64,000 nt of DNA. Origin: Blastococcus sp. KM273128 (lineage in GTDB: Bacteria; Actinomycetota; Actinomycetes; Mycobacteriales; Geodermatophilaceae). Below are positions 1-13,127 of this stretch, in pieces (the first letter of the stretch is position 1; each line of letters opens with the position of its first letter). The notes beneath the pieces were generated by a model that worked only from the letters and a program-made list of their open reading frames with translations, was not told where the DNA came from and did no database searches. The DNA is taken from positions 25,581 to 89,580 of the forward strand of contig NZ_SSXA01000004.1 in the NCBI RefSeq assembly GCF_021698975.1, written 5' to 3'. Both the position numbers and the translations under genes were made by a program.

Positions 1-455
1 TGCCCGGCAACCAGCCGATCCTCCTGCTCAAGGAGACGCAGGGGGAGCGGTACCTGCCGATCTGGATCGGTGCCGTCGAGGCGGCCGCCATCGCCTTCGA
101 GCAGCAGGGCGTGCGCCCCGCCCGCCCGATGACCCACGACCTCCTCCGCGAGGTGGTGCGCACGCTGGGCGCCGAGCTCGAGGCGGTCAACATCACCGAG
201 ATGCGCGACGGCATCTACATCGCCGAGCTGGTGTTCGGCGACGAGCGGGTGGTCAGCGCCCGCCCCTCGGACGCGGTGGCGCTGGCCGTGCGCACCGGTG
301 CGCCGATCTTCGGCGCCGACGACCTGCTCGACGAGGTGGGGATCGAGATCCCCGACGAGCAGGAGGACGAGGTCGAGAAGTTCCGCGAGTTCCTCGACCA
401 GATCTCGCCGGAGGACTTCGGCGCCGGGTCCGGCTCCGGGGGCGGCCCCGCATAG
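1..455 (+). CDS. Bifunctional nuclease family protein (DUF151), 5' end outside window
   Basis: The reading frame is already open at base 3 and gives about 150 residues before the TAG at 453. The visible part has the DUF151 core: PIWIGAVEAAAIAF near its start, then LLREVVRTLGAELEAVNI and ARPSDAVALAVR, where the RPSDA motif is the family signature. The C-terminus is a short acidic and glycine-rich tail. DUF151 proteins have been reported as nucleases acting on RNA and DNA in plants; the bacterial role is not settled. The next genes are a MerR regulator and gcvP, the same order as Rv1829-Rv1830-Rv1832 in M. tuberculosis, which supports the call. The GTG at 111 is internal to the conserved domain and is not the start. 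Confidence 0.85.
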   Translation, partial: PGNQPILLLKETQGERYLPIWIGAVEAAAIAFEQQGVRPARPMTHDLLREVVRTLGAELEAVNITEMRDGIYIAELVFGDERVVSARPSDAVALAVRTGAPIFGADDLLDEVGIEIPDEQEDEVEKFREFLDQISPEDFGAGSGSGGGPA

Positions 456-537
456 CCCCCAACGGGTACCTATCGGCAGGCGCGCCGCATCCGTCACCCG
501 AAATGGGGCTGGTGTGGCGACACGCCGCTCCTCTCAG

Positions 538-566
538 TTGACCGGCCTCCGGGCCCGGCTTACCGT
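538..566 (+). promoter_or_regulatory. Sigma70-like promoter of the MerR gene
   Basis: TTGACC at 538-543 and TACCGT at 561-566 are separated by exactly 17 bases, close to the housekeeping consensus. The start codon of the MerR gene lies about 90 bases downstream, so this transcript would have a leader, unlike many neighbours. Seen by eye only. Confidence 0.5.
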
Positions 567-657
567 CGGCGAACGACAACGGTGTGACACCTGAGGGCAT
601 GGGGTGCCGGGCCGTCTACCCGCCCCAGCCGAGGCGGGACTGAGGAGGACGCTGGAC

Positions 658-1233
<576 letters not shown>

Positions 1234-1286
1234 GCCGCTCTCCGGGTCCCCGGTCGCCGGGGGCTCCCGCTGGTAGCGTTCGAGCA

Positions 1287-4328
<3,042 letters not shown>

Positions 4329-4333
4329 CGGGA

Positions 4334-4369
4334 GGCCCCCGTCCCGCGGCGTGCCCCGGGACGGGGGCC
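4334..4369 (+). terminator. Intrinsic terminator after gcvP
   Basis: A perfect 13-bp stem (4334-4346 with 4357-4369) and a 10-base loop begin 5 bases after the gcvP stop. There is no clear U-tract, as is common in high-G+C actinobacteria. Confidence 0.7.
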
Positions 4370-4418
4370 GTGCCACTCCCAGGGTGCTGTGCCGGTCCCT
4401 GGTGGCAGGGTGGCGCCC

Positions 4419-5003
4419 GTGGACGCGAAGACCGCGCTGCGGCGCGACCTCCAGGCCGGCCGGGACGCCGTGCTCTGGAAGCTCGAGGGGCTTCCCGAGT
4501 ACGACGTCCGGCGGCCGATGACGCCGACCGGCACGAACCTGCTGGGCCTGGTCAAGCACCTGGCGTTCGTGGAGCAGGGCTACCTCGGGGCGGTCTTCGG
4601 CCGGCCGGTCCCGGAGGCGCAGGCCTGGATCGAGGACGACGGCAGCGAGCCGAACTGGGACCTGTGGGCCACGGCGGACGAGACGCGCGAGCAGGTCGTG
4701 GACGGCTACCGGCGGGCCTGGGCCCATGCCGACGCGACGATCGGCGCGCTCCCGCTCGACGCCCCCGGGCACGTGCCGTGGTGGGGGCCCGGTCGCCGCG
4801 ACGTCACGCTGCACCAGGTCCTGGTGCACGTCGTCGCGGAGACGCACCGCCACGCGGGGCACGCCGACATCGTGCGCGAGCTGATCGACGGGGCGGCGGG
4901 GCTCCGGGCGGGGGGCAGCAACCTGCCGGAGGTGGACCGGGCCTGGTGGTCGGCCCACCGCGAGCTGATCGAGCAGGTCGCCCGGGACGCCGCGGCGCGC
5001 TGA
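4419..5003 (+). CDS. DinB-like DUF664 family protein
   Basis: A protein of about 194 residues of the DinB/DUF664 four-helix fold, a family of putative metal-dependent enzymes related to thiol (mycothiol or bacillithiol) transferases. The conserved opening VDAKTALRRDLQ, the motif GTNLLGLVKHLAFVEQGYLG with its metal-ligand histidine, and the C-terminal HQVLVHVVAETHRHAGHAD with further histidines are visible. The GTG at 4419 is preferred to the one at 4389 because the family normally begins at this DAK segment. It stands alone between the gcvP terminator and a converging small gene. The substrate is unknown. Confidence 0.85.
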   Translation: MDAKTALRRDLQAGRDAVLWKLEGLPEYDVRRPMTPTGTNLLGLVKHLAFVEQGYLGAVFGRPVPEAQAWIEDDGSEPNWDLWATADETREQVVDGYRRAWAHADATIGALPLDAPGHVPWWGPGRRDVTLHQVLVHVVAETHRHAGHADIVRELIDGAAGLRAGGSNLPEVDRAWWSAHRELIEQVARDAAAR

Positions 5004-5072
5004 CCGGCCGGCTAGGCCTCGTCCAGGGCACCGCACCGAGCGCGCGAGGGGTGGGGAGGACGAGGTCCTTTC

Positions 5073-5264
5073 TCAGGCGGGGGTCAGCCAGACGTGGTGG
5101 TCGGGGACGGCCCGGCCGTCGGGGAGCAGCGCGCCGTCGTCGTCGAACAGGACGACGCCGTTGCACAGCAGGCGCCAGCCCTGCTCGGGTCGGCTGCGGA
5201 GGACGGCGGCGAGGTCGCGCGCCTCGCTGGTGGCGTCGGGGCAGGGCGTGACGTGGTGGCACAT
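5073..5264 (-). CDS. DUF5999 family small protein
   Basis: A 63-residue protein beginning MCHHVTPCPDA with a central RPEQGWRLLCNGVVLFDD segment and an end containing LLPDGRAVPDHH. This pattern of cysteines and histidines near the N-terminus followed by GWxLLCNGVVxFxDxGxLLPDG is the DUF5999 family of Streptomyces and relatives. No function is known; the Cys/His cluster could bind a metal. It is read opposite to the DUF664 gene. The 203 bases upstream to coaA contain no other feature that I can see. Confidence 0.75.
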   Translation of the reverse strand: MCHHVTPCPDATSEARDLAAVLRSRPEQGWRLLCNGVVLFDDDGALLPDGRAVPDHHVWLTPA

Positions 5265-5467
5265 GGCGGTTCCTCTTCGTCCGGTGTCCTCGTCGGCCGG
5301 TGCGGGTTGCGCACCGTGCTCGTCCGAGGAGTGGATTCGGCAGGTTCGCCTCCCGGCTGAAGCGCCGGCGGGTGAGCTGGGTCACCAATTCACCCGGAGG
5401 AGTCGGCAGGTCCTGCCATGCCGGCCCGCGGCGCCGGCATCCCCGCAGGTCGGACGGGTGGGACCGG

Positions 5468-6469
5468 TCAGAGCTTGCGGAGCAGGACCCGGCGCACCGC
5501 GTGGTCCGCGGCCTTCTGCAGCACCAGGCGCGCCCGCGACCGGGTCGGCGCGATGTTGTCCCGCAGGTTCGGGCCGTTGACCGCCGACCAGATGCCCAGC
5601 GCGGTCTCCCGGGCCTGGTCATCGGTGAGGTCGGCGAACCGGTGGAAGTAGGCGGTGGTGTCCTGGAACGCCGTCCGGCGCAGCGCCAGGAACCGCTCGA
5701 CGTACCACCGCTGGATGTCGGCCTCCGCGGCGTCGACGTACACCGAGAAGTCGAAGAAGTCCGACAGGAAGATCTCCGGGGCCGACCCGTCGGTGCGGCG
5801 GCCCGCCTGCAGGACGTTGAGCCCCTCGAGCACCAGGATGTCGGGCCGGTCCACCGCCTGCACCCGGCCGGGCACGATGTCGTAGGACTGGTGGTCGTAG
5901 ACCGGCGCGAACACCTCCTCGCGGCCGGACTTCACGTCGGCGAGGAAGCGCAGCAGCGCCCGGCGGTCGTAGCTCTCGGGGAAGCCCTTGCGGCCGAGCA
6001 GGCCGCGCTCCTCCAGCACGGCGTTGGGCAGCAGGAAGCCGTCGGTGGTCACCAGGTCGACCCGGGGGACGCCGGGGGTGGCCGCGAGCAGCGTCTGCAG
6101 CAGGCGCGCGGTGGTGCTCTTGCCGACGGCGACGCTGCCGGCGACGGCGATGACGAACGGCACCTTGGCGGTCGTGTCGCCCAGGAAGTCGCTCTGCGCG
6201 GCCCACAGCCGGCGGCTGGCCGTCACGTGCAGGCTGAGCAGGCGGGCCAGCGGCAGGTAGACGGTGGCCACCTCGTCGAGGTCGATGCGGTCCCCGAGGG
6301 AGGCGAGGTCCTCCAGCTCGGCCGCGTCGAGGGGCAGGCTCGAGCCGGCCGCGAGCGCCCGCCACGAGTCGCGGTCGAACACCGCGTAGGGCGAGATGGA
6401 GCCACGAGTCCCAGCCGTCACGGGCCCCATGGTGCCGTCCGCACCCGGGGCGGCCTGCGCGCGGGTCAC
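5468..6469 (-). CDS. coaA: Type I pantothenate kinase
   Basis: Catalyses ATP-dependent phosphorylation of pantothenate, the first committed step of coenzyme A synthesis. The 333-residue product has the Walker A loop [16 protein letters not shown] at about 108-123, the [12 protein letters not shown] segment, and [17 protein letters not shown] and [10 protein letters not shown] blocks typical of the prokaryotic CoaA family (usual length 310-320). The GTG at 6469 gives a 25-residue N-terminal lead before the conserved SPYAVFDR; an ATG at 6430 is an alternative start and would give a more typical length. It is transcribed alone, divergently from the GNAT gene at 6544. Confidence 0.95.
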   Translation of the reverse strand: MTRAQAAPGADGTMGPVTAGTRGSISPYAVFDRDSWRALAAGSSLPLDAAELEDLASLGDRIDLDEVATVYLPLARLLSLHVTASRRLWAAQSDFLGDTTAKVPFVIAVAGSVAVGKSTTARLLQTLLAATPGVPRVDLVTTDGFLLPNAVLEERGLLGRKGFPESYDRRALLRFLADVKSGREEVFAPVYDHQSYDIVPGRVQAVDRPDILVLEGLNVLQAGRRTDGSAPEIFLSDFFDFSVYVDAAEADIQRWYVERFLALRRTAFQDTTAYFHRFADLTDDQARETALGIWSAVNGPNLRDNIAPTRSRARLVLQKAADHAVRRVLLRKL

Positions 6470-6543
6470 CCGGGCGGGTGTGCGGCCGGGCCGCGGAGGG
6501 CCGGCGGCGGCTCGGCGGCGGAGAGCGGGGCTAGTGTTCTCCC

Positions 6544-7353
6544 GTGCCTTCCCGCCCGGGGCTGCTCGAGTGCATCGAGCGCTACTTCGCCGTCGCGCCG
6601 CAGCCGGATGCGCGGATCCAGGCCGCCGGGGCGCTGGACGTCCCGATCGCCGATCCCGCCTGGCCCTACCCGGCCCGGCCCCGGGGCGGTGGCGCGCGGG
6701 TGAGCGCCGACGACGTCCGCGCGGCGGTCGCGCTGCAGCGGGCGGCGGGGCTGCCGGCGGCCCTGGAGTGGATCCCGGAGTGCTCGCCCGAGGTGGCGGT
6801 GGCCGCCCGCGCCGCGGGTCTGGCCGTCGAGGAGCTGCCGCTGCTGGTGGCCGACGACCCGGTCGACGTCGTCCTCCCGGCCGGGATCCGGCTGTTCCTC
6901 GTCGGCGCCGACGACCCGGGGCTGCCGCTCTACCAGCACGTGGCCGCGCTCGCGTTCGCCCACCCCGGCGGGGTCACCGACGCGCCCGAGGTGCCGCCGG
7001 AGCAGTCGGCCGAGGCGCAGCGCCGCACGGCGGTCCTGCGGGAGCGGATCGCCGAGGGCCGCACGGTCATGATGGTGGCCATGGAGCACGGCCGGCCGGT
7101 GGCGGTCGGCTCGCACCAGCCCGTCGACGTCGAGGGCACCGAGGTCAGCGAGGTGGTCGGGGTCGCGACGCTGCCGCGGCTGCGCGGTCGCGGCCTGGGT
7201 GCCGGCCTGGCCTCGGCGCTCACCGCGCACGCCCGGGAGAGCGCGGACCTGGTGTTCCTGGCCGCGGGTGACGACGACGTCGCGCGCGTCTACGAGCGCA
7301 TCGGCTTCGCCTGGATCGCGACCACCGCCGTCGCCGAGCCACCGCAGGCCTGA
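6544..7353 (+). CDS. GNAT family N-acetyltransferase
   Basis: A 269-residue protein whose C-terminal half is a GNAT fold: [20 protein letters not shown] at about 200-220 is the acetyl-CoA pyrophosphate loop (R/Q-x-x-G-x-G/A type), and [19 protein letters not shown] is the closing beta4-alpha4 element. The N-terminal 100 residues resemble the degenerate first domain of double-GNAT proteins. GTG at 6544 follows a TAGTGT -10 element, consistent with leaderless translation. The substrate cannot be read from the sequence. Confidence 0.85.
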   Translation: MPSRPGLLECIERYFAVAPQPDARIQAAGALDVPIADPAWPYPARPRGGGARVSADDVRAAVALQRAAGLPAALEWIPECSPEVAVAARAAGLAVEELPLLVADDPVDVVLPAGIRLFLVGADDPGLPLYQHVAALAFAHPGGVTDAPEVPPEQSAEAQRRTAVLRERIAEGRTVMMVAMEHGRPVAVGSHQPVDVEGTEVSEVVGVATLPRLRGRGLGAGLASALTAHARESADLVFLAAGDDDVARVYERIGFAWIATTAVAEPPQA

Positions 7354-7367
7354 GCCCGGTCGCCGGC

Positions 7368-8285
7368 TCACCGGTGGCTCGGGACGGTCTTCCCGGCGGC
7401 GAGGGCCGCGCCCGCGGCGGTGAGGGCCGCGCGCGCGGCGTCGTAGCCCACCGACCGCGGGACCTCGCTGAGCAGGACGGCGACCGTGGAGCCCAGGACC
7501 GCCACCGAGTGCAGGTGCCGCTGCCCGCCGACGCAGCACATCCACCCCTGCTTGACCGCCGGCTCCGCGGGCAGCGTGCCGAAGAGCCCGAACTGCTGGT
7601 CGAAACCGTCCGCGGCCACCGGCGTCGCCTCCCGCATCCAGCCGAGCAGCGTCGCGGCGTCCTCCGGGTGGGCGACGACCGGCAGCCGGGCGAGGAAGGT
7701 GGCCAGGTCGTGCGCCGTCGTGACCGCCTGGCCCCACTGCCCGGGGATCCGCGCCGGTGGGGGGCCGGTGCCCTCGAGGTCGTAGCGGTCGGCGACGTCG
7801 CGCACCATCTGCCCGCCGTCGTACCGGACCCAGAGCGCGGAGGCGGCCGGGTCGTCGGAGCGGCGGATCATCTCGCGCAGCAGGTCGCGGTCGGCCGGCC
7901 CCAGCGCGATGGAGCCGGCGCGCGCTCGGGTGAGGATGTCCTCGGCCATGAACAGCTTGACCATCGACGCGGTCGGGAAGGGCCGGTCGGCCACCGCACC
8001 GTTCCCGGCGCCCCACGCGCGCTCGCGGAGCGCGCGCGCCTCGGCCGCACGGATGCTGCCCTCGCTGATCCGGCTGTGCTGGCGGTCCACCACGACCGCC
8101 AGCGTCCCGGTCGCCCCGTACGCCTGCACCGCGTCGGCCACCAGCGCGGCCGGCGGTTCCCCACCGGCCGCCGCGCGCCCCGGGCGGAAGCCCTCCAGCG
8201 CGAGCAGGTGGACGACCGCGAGCACGGCCGTCACCAGGGGGAGGGCCACGGCACGGGACCGGTATCGGGCAACCGGATGGGACAC
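7368..8285 (-). CDS. Secreted serine hydrolase, class A beta-lactamase-like fold
   Basis: A 305-residue protein with an N-terminal hydrophobic segment (about 13-30) that acts as a signal peptide or anchor. The penicillin-recognising motifs are present in order: SxxK as FPTASMVKLF, an SDN-like loop as RRSDDPAAS, and a KTG-like KQGW in the C-terminal third. The last motif departs from KTG/KSG, so beta-lactamase activity is doubtful. A cell-wall or unknown hydrolase role is more likely. The CC pair after the KQGW motif is unusual for an exported protein. It converges with the GNAT gene, 14 bases away. Confidence 0.75.
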   Translation of the reverse strand: MSHPVARYRSRAVALPLVTAVLAVVHLLALEGFRPGRAAAGGEPPAALVADAVQAYGATGTLAVVVDRQHSRISEGSIRAAEARALRERAWGAGNGAVADRPFPTASMVKLFMAEDILTRARAGSIALGPADRDLLREMIRRSDDPAASALWVRYDGGQMVRDVADRYDLEGTGPPPARIPGQWGQAVTTAHDLATFLARLPVVAHPEDAATLLGWMREATPVAADGFDQQFGLFGTLPAEPAVKQGWMCCVGGQRHLHSVAVLGSTVAVLLSEVPRSVGYDAARAALTAAGAALAAGKTVPSHR

Positions 8286-8402
8286 GCCCCGATAACTTCC
8301 CCGGCCGGGGCCGGATCTACCGCGCGCGGCGCGGCGCCCGGACCCGCCGGGGTGGCCGTGCCGCTGCGCGACCGGACGGCTGCGCAGCGGCGGCGCCTGC
8401 TG

Positions 8403-8948
8403 CTACTGCTGTTCGTAGGTGGCGACCAGGGTGGCCCGGGCGAGCGTGTGCGAGAAAAGGTTGAAGCCCAGCACGGCCGGGGCGGTGCCGGCGTCGACGT
8501 CGAGCCGGTCGGTGTCGACGGCGTGCACCACCACGAAGTAGCGGTGCGGCCCGTGACCCGGCGGGGGAGCGGCGCCGACGTACCCGTTGAAGCCGCCGTC
8601 GTTGCGCAGCTGCACCGCGCCCTCGGGCAGCTGCGGGGAGTCCTGGTCACCGGCACCGGCCGGCAGCTCGGTCACCGACGCCGGGATGTTCGCCACCGCC
8701 CAGTGCCAGAACCCGCTGGCGGTGGGGGCGTCGGGGTCGAAGACGGTCACCGCGAAGCTGCGGGTGCCCTCGGGGAAGCCGGACCAGGCCAGCTGCGGCG
8801 AGCGGTCCTCGCCGCCCGCGCCCATGACACCGCTCACCTGCGGCATCGGCATCGGCTGCCCGTCGGAGACGTCGCTGCTGGTCACGGTGAAGCCCGGCAC
8901 CTGCGGCAGGAAGTCGTAGGGGTTGGGCGGGGTGGGCCGGTCGGCCAT
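8403..8948 (-). CDS. YbhB/YbcL-type PEBP (Raf kinase inhibitor-like) protein
   Basis: A 181-residue protein of the phosphatidylethanolamine-binding protein superfamily. It shows the ligand-pocket signature DPDAP followed by [11 protein letters not shown], and the second conserved block [13 protein letters not shown]. No signal peptide is evident, so it is probably cytoplasmic. Bacterial members have no settled function. It lies 117 bases downstream of the serine hydrolase start in the same direction, so co-transcription is uncertain. Confidence 0.9.
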   Translation of the reverse strand: MADRPTPPNPYDFLPQVPGFTVTSSDVSDGQPMPMPQVSGVMGAGGEDRSPQLAWSGFPEGTRSFAVTVFDPDAPTASGFWHWAVANIPASVTELPAGAGDQDSPQLPEGAVQLRNDGGFNGYVGAAPPPGHGPHRYFVVVHAVDTDRLDVDAGTAPAVLGFNLFSHTLARATLVATYEQQ

Positions 8949-9113
8949 GGTGGTCCTCTCCCTGGAAGTCGTGTCCCTGGACGTCGTGGCTGGTCGGGGC
9001 CGCCGGAGCGCCCCCGTCGGACCCTAGGCAGCGCCGCCGCCCGGCGCCCGTCGGGACCGGCGCCGACGGGCTCCCGGGACGTGCGGGACGCCCGGCGCCG
9101 GTAGCGTCGCGAC

Positions 9114-9857
9114 GTGTCCACCTCGCGATCGGTCGGCCTCCCCGACGGCGTCCGGGCCTGCCTGTTCGACCTCGACGGGGTCCTCACCCGGACGGCCACC
9201 GTGCACATGGCGGCCTGGAAGCGGACCTTCGACGCCTTCCTGCGCTCGCGGGACCCTGCCGCGCGGGAGTTCACGCAGGACGACTACAACCGGTACGTCG
9301 ACGGCAAGCCCCGCGCCGACGGCGTGCGCGACTTCCTGGCCAGCCGGGGCATCGTGCTGCCCGAGGGGGAGCACGGCGACCCGCCGGACGCCGAGACGGT
9401 GCAGGGGGTGGCCACCCGCAAGAACGACCTGGTGCAGCGCGAGCTCGAGGAGCACGGCGTGGAGGTGTACGAGGGGTCGGTGCGCTACCTCCGCGCCGTC
9501 AAGGAGGCCGGGCTGGCCACCGCGGTGGTGACCGCGTCGGCCAACGGCGAGCAGGTCGTCGCCGCCGGCGGGTTCGCCGACCTGGTCGACACCCGGGTCG
9601 ACGGCGTCGTCGCCCGGGAGCGGGGCCTGGCCGGCAAGCCGGCGCCCGACACCTTCCTCGCCGGCGCGCACGCCCTCGGGGTGACGCCGGAGCAGGCCGT
9701 CGTCTTCGAGGACGCCCTGGCCGGCGTGGCCGCCGGCCGGGCGGGTGGCTTCGCGCACGTCGTCGGCGTCGACCGGGTCGGGCACGCCGAGGCCCTGCGC
9801 GAGGCCGGCGCCGACGTGGTCGTGACCGACCTCGACGAGCTGCTGGACCGGCCGTGA
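9114..9857 (+). CDS. HAD hydrolase, beta-phosphoglucomutase family
   Basis: A 247-residue haloacid dehalogenase-type enzyme. The nucleophile motif is [18 protein letters not shown] near residue 20, motif II is the VVTAS segment, motif III is the lysine in [11 protein letters not shown], and motif IV is [10 protein letters not shown]. This pattern, with the cap domain carrying HMAAWK, fits beta-phosphoglucomutases. The 4-base overlap (GTGA) with the downstream GH65 phosphorylase fixes its role: it would convert the beta-glucose 1-phosphate released by phosphorolysis to glucose 6-phosphate. GTG at 9114 follows a TAGCGT -10, suggesting a leaderless operon mRNA. Confidence 0.9.
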   Translation: MSTSRSVGLPDGVRACLFDLDGVLTRTATVHMAAWKRTFDAFLRSRDPAAREFTQDDYNRYVDGKPRADGVRDFLASRGIVLPEGEHGDPPDAETVQGVATRKNDLVQRELEEHGVEVYEGSVRYLRAVKEAGLATAVVTASANGEQVVAAGGFADLVDTRVDGVVARERGLAGKPAPDTFLAGAHALGVTPEQAVVFEDALAGVAAGRAGGFAHVVGVDRVGHAEALREAGADVVVTDLDELLDRP

Positions 9858-12214
9858 CGGAGGGGCGGGCGATCTTCCCGGTCGAGCCCTGGTCGCTCAC
9901 CGAGGTCGGTCTGGACCACGAGAGCCTCGGGGTGCACGAATCGGTGTTCGCGCTGGCCAACGGCCACCTGGGCATGCGGGGCTCCCTGGAGGAGGGTGAG
10001 CCCGTCGTCGTCCCGGGCACGTACCTCAACGGCTTCTTCGAGGAGCGGCCGCTGCCCTACGCCGAGGCCGGCTACGGGTTCCCCGAGCAGGGCCAGACCG
10101 TCGTCAACGTGACCGACGGCAAGCTGATCCGGCTGCTGGTGAAGGACTCGCCGCTGGACCTCAACTACGGCGAGGTCATCGACCACCGGCGGACGCTGGA
10201 CCTGCGTGCCGGCGTCCTGCGGCGGTCCACCGAGTGGCGCTCGCCCAGCGGCCGGTCGGTGCGGGTCAGCAGCACCCGCCTGGTGTCGCTGGCCCGCCGG
10301 TCGATCGCCGCGATCGAGTACCAGGTGGAGGTCACCGACGACCTCGGCGACCTCTACGTCGCCCTGCAGTCGGACCTGCTGGCCAACGAGGACGGCGCGC
10401 CGGACGGGGACCGCGACCCGCGCGGCGCCGCGGCGCTTGCCCGTCCGCTGGACTGCGAGCTCGCCGCCGGCCGCGGCCGGCGGGCGGTGCTGGTGCACCG
10501 CACCAAGCGCAGCCGGCTGCGGCTGGCGGCCGGCATGGACCACGTCATCGACATCCCCGACAGCGCCACCGAGGACATCGAGGCCGGCGGCGATCTGGCC
10601 CGGTACACGCTCGCGGCGCGCATCCCGCCCGGCGGGTCCCTGAAGCTGGTCAAGTTCCTGGCCTACGGCTGGTCCTCCCGGCGGTCCAGCCCGGCGCTGC
10701 GCGACCAGGTGGAAGCCGCGCTGGCGACGGCCAAGCTCGCCGGGTTCGAGCGCCTGCTGCGCGAGCAGCGGGAGCTGCTGGCCCAGCACTGGGACGAGGC
10801 CGACGTCGAGATCGAGGGCGACGACGAGCTCCAGCAGGCCGTCCGGGTCGGCATGTTCCACGTCCTGCAGGCCGGGCTGCGCGGCGAGCGGCAGCCGATC
10901 CCGGCCAAGGGGCTGACCGGCCCGGGGTACGACGGGCACACCTTCTGGGACACCGAGACCTACGTGCTCCCGGTGCTCACCTACACCGCCCCGCACGCCG
11001 CCCGCGACGCGCTCATCTGGCGGCACACCACCCTCGGCCTGGCCCGGGAGCGGGCCCGCGTGCTCGGACTCCGCGGGGCGGCCTTCCCCTGGCGGACGAT
11101 CCGCGGCGAGGAGACGTCGGGCTACTGGCCGGCGGGCACGGCGGCCTTCCACATCAACGCCGACATCGCCGACGCGGTCATCCGGTACTACGACGCCACG
11201 CTGGACGACGCCTTCGACCGCGACTACGGGGCCGAGCTGCTGCTGGAGACCGCCCGGCTGTGGGCGTCGCTGGGACACTTCGACGCCGAGCACGGCTTCC
11301 GGATCGACGGCGTCACCGGGCCGGACGAGTACACCGCCGTGGTGGACAACAACGTCTACACCAACCTCATGGCCCAGCGGAACCTGCGCGAGGCCGCGGC
11401 CGCGGTGGCCCGCCAGCCCCTGGTGGCCGGCCGGCTCGGGGTCACCGACGAGGAGGTGGAGGAGTGGCTGCGGGCGGCGTCGCTGATGGCGGTGCCCTAC
11501 GACACCCGCCACGGGGTGCACATGCAGTCCGACGGGTTCACCCACCACGAGGACTGGGACTTCGCCGCCACGCCGCGCGAGCACTACCCGCTGCTGCTGC
11601 ACTACCCCTACTTCGAGCTGTACCGGAAGCAGGTGGTCAAGCAGGCCGACCTGGTGATGGCGCTGCACCTGCGCGGTGACGCCTTCACGCTCGAGGAGAA
11701 GATCGCCGACTTCGCCTACTACGAGCAGCGCACCACCCGGGACTCCTCGCTGTCGGCGACCCAGCAGGCGGTCGTCGCGGCCGAGACCGGCCACCTCGAG
11801 CTCGCCCACCAGTACTGGGCCGAGGCGGCGCTGACCGACATCCAGAACCTGCACCACAACTCCGGTCACGGGCTGCACATCGCCTCGCTGGCCGGCGGGT
11901 GGACCGTCGCGGTGGCCGGGTTCGGCGGGATGCGCGACCACGGCGGGGAGCTCGCCTTCGCGCCGCGGCTGCCCGAGCGGATCAGCCGGCTGCGGTTCCG
12001 GGTGGTCTACCGCGGCCGCAAGCTCACCGTCACCGTCGAACGGGACCGGGCCACCTACCGGCTGGTGGACGGCGACCCGCTGGACATCCGGCACCACGGC
12101 CGCCAGGTGCGGATCGACCACGACGACGTGGTGCTGGAGCTGCCGCCGCCACCCGAGGTCGAGCCGGTGCGCCAGCCGCCGGGCTGCGAGCCGCGGCGCC
12201 GCTCGCGCGGCTGA
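9854..12214 (+). CDS. Glycoside hydrolase family 65 disaccharide phosphorylase
   Basis: A 786-residue inverting phosphorylase of the GH65 family (maltose, trehalose or kojibiose phosphorylases). The N-terminal beta-sandwich spans roughly 1-270 and the (alpha/alpha)6 barrel 320-680; the segment [19 protein letters not shown] carries the conserved catalytic glutamate of [21 protein letters not shown] and HHNSGHGLH are further family blocks. It is translationally coupled to the beta-phosphoglucomutase gene by a 4-base overlap, so the pair would catabolise an alpha-linked glucose disaccharide to glucose 6-phosphate. Which disaccharide cannot be decided by eye; trehalose is a plausible candidate in this group. 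Confidence 0.93.
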   Translation: MTEGRAIFPVEPWSLTEVGLDHESLGVHESVFALANGHLGMRGSLEEGEPVVVPGTYLNGFFEERPLPYAEAGYGFPEQGQTVVNVTDGKLIRLLVKDSPLDLNYGEVIDHRRTLDLRAGVLRRSTEWRSPSGRSVRVSSTRLVSLARRSIAAIEYQVEVTDDLGDLYVALQSDLLANEDGAPDGDRDPRGAAALARPLDCELAAGRGRRAVLVHRTKRSRLRLAAGMDHVIDIPDSATEDIEAGGDLARYTLAARIPPGGSLKLVKFLAYGWSSRRSSPALRDQVEAALATAKLAGFERLLREQRELLAQHWDEADVEIEGDDELQQAVRVGMFHVLQAGLRGERQPIPAKGLTGPGYDGHTFWDTETYVLPVLTYTAPHAARDALIWRHTTLGLARERARVLGLRGAAFPWRTIRGEETSGYWPAGTAAFHINADIADAVIRYYDATLDDAFDRDYGAELLLETARLWASLGHFDAEHGFRIDGVTGPDEYTAVVDNNVYTNLMAQRNLREAAAAVARQPLVAGRLGVTDEEVEEWLRAASLMAVPYDTRHGVHMQSDGFTHHEDWDFAATPREHYPLLLHYPYFELYRKQVVKQADLVMALHLRGDAFTLEEKIADFAYYEQRTTRDSSLSATQQAVVAAETGHLELAHQYWAEAALTDIQNLHHNSGHGLHIASLAGGWTVAVAGFGGMRDHGGELAFAPRLPERISRLRFRVVYRGRKLTVTVERDRATYRLVDGDPLDIRHHGRQVRIDHDDVVLELPPPPEVEPVRQPPGCEPRRRSRG

Positions 12215-12246
12215 CCGCTCCACCACGCCCCGACGTGGTGGAGCGG
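12215..12246 (+). terminator. Intrinsic terminator after GH65
   Basis: A perfect 12-bp stem (12215-12226 with 12235-12246) and an 8-base loop directly after the GH65 stop codon. It could also stop the converging M50 transcript. Confidence 0.7.
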
Positions 12247-12262
12247 CGCCCTGCCTCGCCTA

Positions 12263-12280
12263 CTACCGTTATCCCCAACA
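12263..12280 (-). repeat. 18-bp repeat, copy A
   Basis: The minus strand reads TGTTGGGGATAACGGTAG, identical to plus-strand bases 29883-29900. This copy lies between the GH65 and M50 genes, which converge; no gene clearly starts from it. An exact 18-mer shared by two intergenic sites in 64 kb is not expected by chance. Confidence 0.75.
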
Positions 12281-12290
12281 TCGACCCGGC

Positions 12291-13007
12291 TCAGCCGGTG
12301 GTGCCGTCGAGCAACCAACTCACGCCCAGAACCAAGGCACCAACGTCCACGGCCAGGAACACGCCGACCCAGACCAGCGCGGGGAACGGGGTGAGCCGGG
12401 CCAGCTGGTCGGCGTCGGAGTCGCGGGCGCCCCGCCGGCGGCGGGCGCGCTGCAGCTCGACGACGGCCCGCGGCGCGGCCAGGAGCAGGAACCAGGTGGC
12501 GACGGCGGCGAATACGACCTGGCCGGTGGGCGGCAGCCACCACGTCGCGGCGAAGACGATGCCGCCGGTGACCAGCACCGACCAGAGCCCGTACCAGTTG
12601 CGGATCTGCACCAGCAGGAGCGCCAGGAGCAGCAGCAGCGCCCACAGCAGCCCGACGGCGTGCCCGGCGGCCAGCAGGGCCGCGGCGCCGAGCCCGAAGA
12701 GCGCCGGCCCGGTGTACCCCGCGGCGCAGGTGAGCACCATGCCCAGGCCGGTCGGGCGGCCGGCGGAGACGGTCAGGCCCGAGGTGTCCGAGTGCAGCCG
12801 GATGCCCGCGAGCCGGCGCCCGGCGGCCAGCGCCACCAGGCCGTGCGCGCCCTCGTGGGCGATCGTCACCACGTTCCGGGCCGGCCGCCACAGCGCGGGG
12901 GAGAGGACCAGCAGCGCGGCGACCGCGGCCGTGCCGAGCATCCACTCCACCGGGAGCTCCGGGGCCGTCGCCGTCACGCGGGCCCAGAAGCGGCCGAGGA
13001 GCTCCAC
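12291..13007 (-). CDS. M50-like membrane metallopeptidase
   Basis: A 238-residue integral membrane protein with about six hydrophobic segments. The zinc-binding HExxH motif is present as IAHEGAHGLVAL near residue 50, in the first or second membrane segment, as in site-2 protease relatives (M50B-like). The usual distal LDG/NxxPxxPLDG motif of classical site-2 proteases is not evident, so this is the short peptidase-like branch widespread in actinobacteria. The substrate is unknown. It is divergent from the ABM-domain gene at 13128. Confidence 0.85.
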   Translation of the reverse strand: MELLGRFWARVTATAPELPVEWMLGTAAVAALLVLSPALWRPARNVVTIAHEGAHGLVALAAGRRLAGIRLHSDTSGLTVSAGRPTGLGMVLTCAAGYTGPALFGLGAAALLAAGHAVGLLWALLLLLALLLVQIRNWYGLWSVLVTGGIVFAATWWLPPTGQVVFAAVATWFLLLAAPRAVVELQRARRRRGARDSDADQLARLTPFPALVWVGVFLAVDVGALVLGVSWLLDGTTG

Positions 13008-13127
13008 GCCCGGCAGTCAACCGCACGGACCGGGCGGCGGCGGGGGAGTGGCCGGGGTGTCGGCCGAGGCAGGGCTCACACCGCCGCGGGGGACACAGCG
13101 ACCCCGGATCCGGGCGATCCTGGACGC

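Noticed and set aside
9485..12226. Minus-strand frame of 913 codons opposite the GH65 gene
   Set aside because: Same shadow effect; the plus-strand frames carry full beta-phosphoglucomutase and GH65 motifs.
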